From: Aciduliprofundum sp. MAR08-339
GTDB lineage: Archaea; Thermoplasmatota; Thermoplasmata; Thermoplasmatales; Aciduliprofundaceae
Direction: 5' to 3'
DNA: 64,000 nucleotides
Assembly (NCBI RefSeq): GCF_000327505.1
Contig: NC_019942.1
Location: forward strand, 930,001-994,000
Part shown: positions 63,462-64,000 of the stretch, piece by piece
How positions within the stretch are numbered: the stretch's first letter is position 1
Layout of the letters: each line of letters begins with the position of its first letter
The notes under the pieces: generated by a model
Databases searched by the model: none
What the model was told of the DNA's origin: nothing
The model's input: the letters and a program-made list of their open reading frames with translations, nothing else
Position numbers and translations under genes: made by a program

Positions 63462-63468
63462 TTTTTTT
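63462..63468 (+). terminator. T-run after urocanate hydratase
   Basis: Seven T residues lie about 30 nt after the hutU stop and within the leader of the next gene. Confidence 0.35.
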
Positions 63469-63472
63469 CTTT

Positions 63473-64000
63473 ATGGATTTAAGATGCAATGAAGAACTTC
63501 GATATGTTCCATGCCCTGTTTGTGGGTTACCCGTGGTTGAAGGGCAATGCAAAGCGGGACACCCGTACTATGTGCACACGCTCTCACTCTCCGAACTTCC
63601 CGAATTTCTCGCAAGGAAGGACATCGGAGAGTTCAGGGAATGGGAGTGCTGCGTGCTGGAAAAGAGCGACTCCTATCTCCCCATAGAAGAGCAGCTCATC
63701 ACCATAGAGATCCGCCCTTCATACGAGAAGCTCATACCAGTGAAAAGCACAGCAATATCAGTGTACATCGATGAGCGCTACACGAACAGAGACATGATCC
63801 GCTCAGCCATACAGATGATCGTGGCCGAGTTTCTGTATAGACCAGAGTGCAGAAATCCCGTGCACGTGGTGAAAAAATGGTACCCAAAAGAGCACAGAAT
63901 ACGCATGAGGTTCACGGTGCGCATCTCACCGCAGATGGCTGAGAAACTCAGAGAAGCAGCGCAGTATTTCGGGCTGAAGTACTCGCACATGATTGAGGCC
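63473..64000 (+). CDS. Zinc-ribbon protein of unknown function, 3' end outside window
   Basis: The reading frame is open from the ATG at 63473 to the last base (176 codons) and has no stop in the window. It begins MDLRCNEELRYVPCPVCGLPVVEGQCKAGHPYYVHTL: CPVC plus C and H suggest a zinc ribbon. The middle part is unrecognised. The last residues (RMRFTVRISPQMAEKLREAA, then QYFGLKYSHMI) have a beta strand then two helices like a ribbon-helix-helix DNA-binding fold. It is G+C-richer in codons than hutU. It may be a DNA-binding regulator; function not assigned. Confidence 0.6.
   Translation, partial: MDLRCNEELRYVPCPVCGLPVVEGQCKAGHPYYVHTLSLSELPEFLARKDIGEFREWECCVLEKSDSYLPIEEQLITIEIRPSYEKLIPVKSTAISVYIDERYTNRDMIRSAIQMIVAEFLYRPECRNPVHVVKKWYPKEHRIRMRFTVRISPQMAEKLREAAQYFGLKYSHMIEA

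Overview
The window is a compact, gene-dense stretch of an archaeal (euryarchaeal) chromosome. Archaeal signs include archaeal-type Leu, Ala and Trp tRNA synthetases, ferredoxin-dependent 2-oxoacid oxidoreductase in separate gamma-delta-alpha-beta subunits, MfnA, DUF2070 and DUF2240 proteins, an archaeal RNase Z and many leaderless genes with a TATA-like box about 25-29 nt before the start codon. Operon-internal genes instead use GGTGAT-type ribosome-binding sites. The class II HMG-CoA reductase, the very large secreted acid protease of the sedolisin family, and the peptide/glycerol heterotroph gene set suggest a Thermoplasmata-related thermoacidophile such as Aciduliprofundum (DHVE2). That placement is inference, not proof.

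Layout. 1-2240: 3' part of leuS and a convergent tRNA-Cys. 2323-4067: PAP2 phosphatase and guanine deaminase. 4167-9027: citrate synthase, a two-subunit LeuCD/homoaconitase-type hydratase, a small membrane protein and a convergent isocitrate dehydrogenase, together plausibly an oxidative route from oxaloacetate to 2-oxoglutarate. 9067-14198: an unknown polytopic membrane protein and the 1384-aa sedolisin. 14293-19706: HMG-CoA reductase, Nudix, TPR, DUF2240, an unknown protein, ThiL and the AmmeMemoRadiSam radical SAM enzyme. 19756-23497: MATE transporter, then a leftward overlapping trio that reads as CARF-like sensor, PIN nuclease and an M24-fold protein that has lost metal ligands. 23570-30320: QueE, AMMECR1, dihydroorotase, AlaRS and a site-2 protease. 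30283-36059: DUF72, DUF2070, UPF0104 flippase-like protein, glycosyltransferase, M20 peptidase. 36136-39096: 2-oxoacid:ferredoxin oxidoreductase. 39084-45034: MfnA, glutamine synthetase and a divergent aminotransferase around a perfect palindrome, M42 peptidase, AlaX. 45065-53766: secreted glycoprotein-like protein, V4R protein, glycerol kinase, DUF355 kinase, methyltransferase, Toprim protein, TrpRS, a 37-aa mini-gene, RNase Z, HExxH protein. 53857-57098: tRNA-Val and a GlpA-GlpB-DUF1667 operon. 57134-64000: S9 peptidase, small dimeric-fold protein, YjbQ, HTH regulator, TruA, HIT, YhbY-like, urocanate hydratase and a zinc-ribbon protein running off the end.

Together the genes describe a fermentative peptide user. 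It has secreted and intracellular peptidases (S53, S9, M20, M42), aminotransferases and glutamine synthetase, ferredoxin-linked 2-oxoacid oxidation, histidine breakdown through urocanate, and glycerol phosphate oxidation. No intergenic gap exceeds 300 bases, and I saw no insertion sequence, CRISPR array or rRNA. The least explained and most interesting locus is the CARF-PIN-pseudo-M24 operon at 21146-23497.
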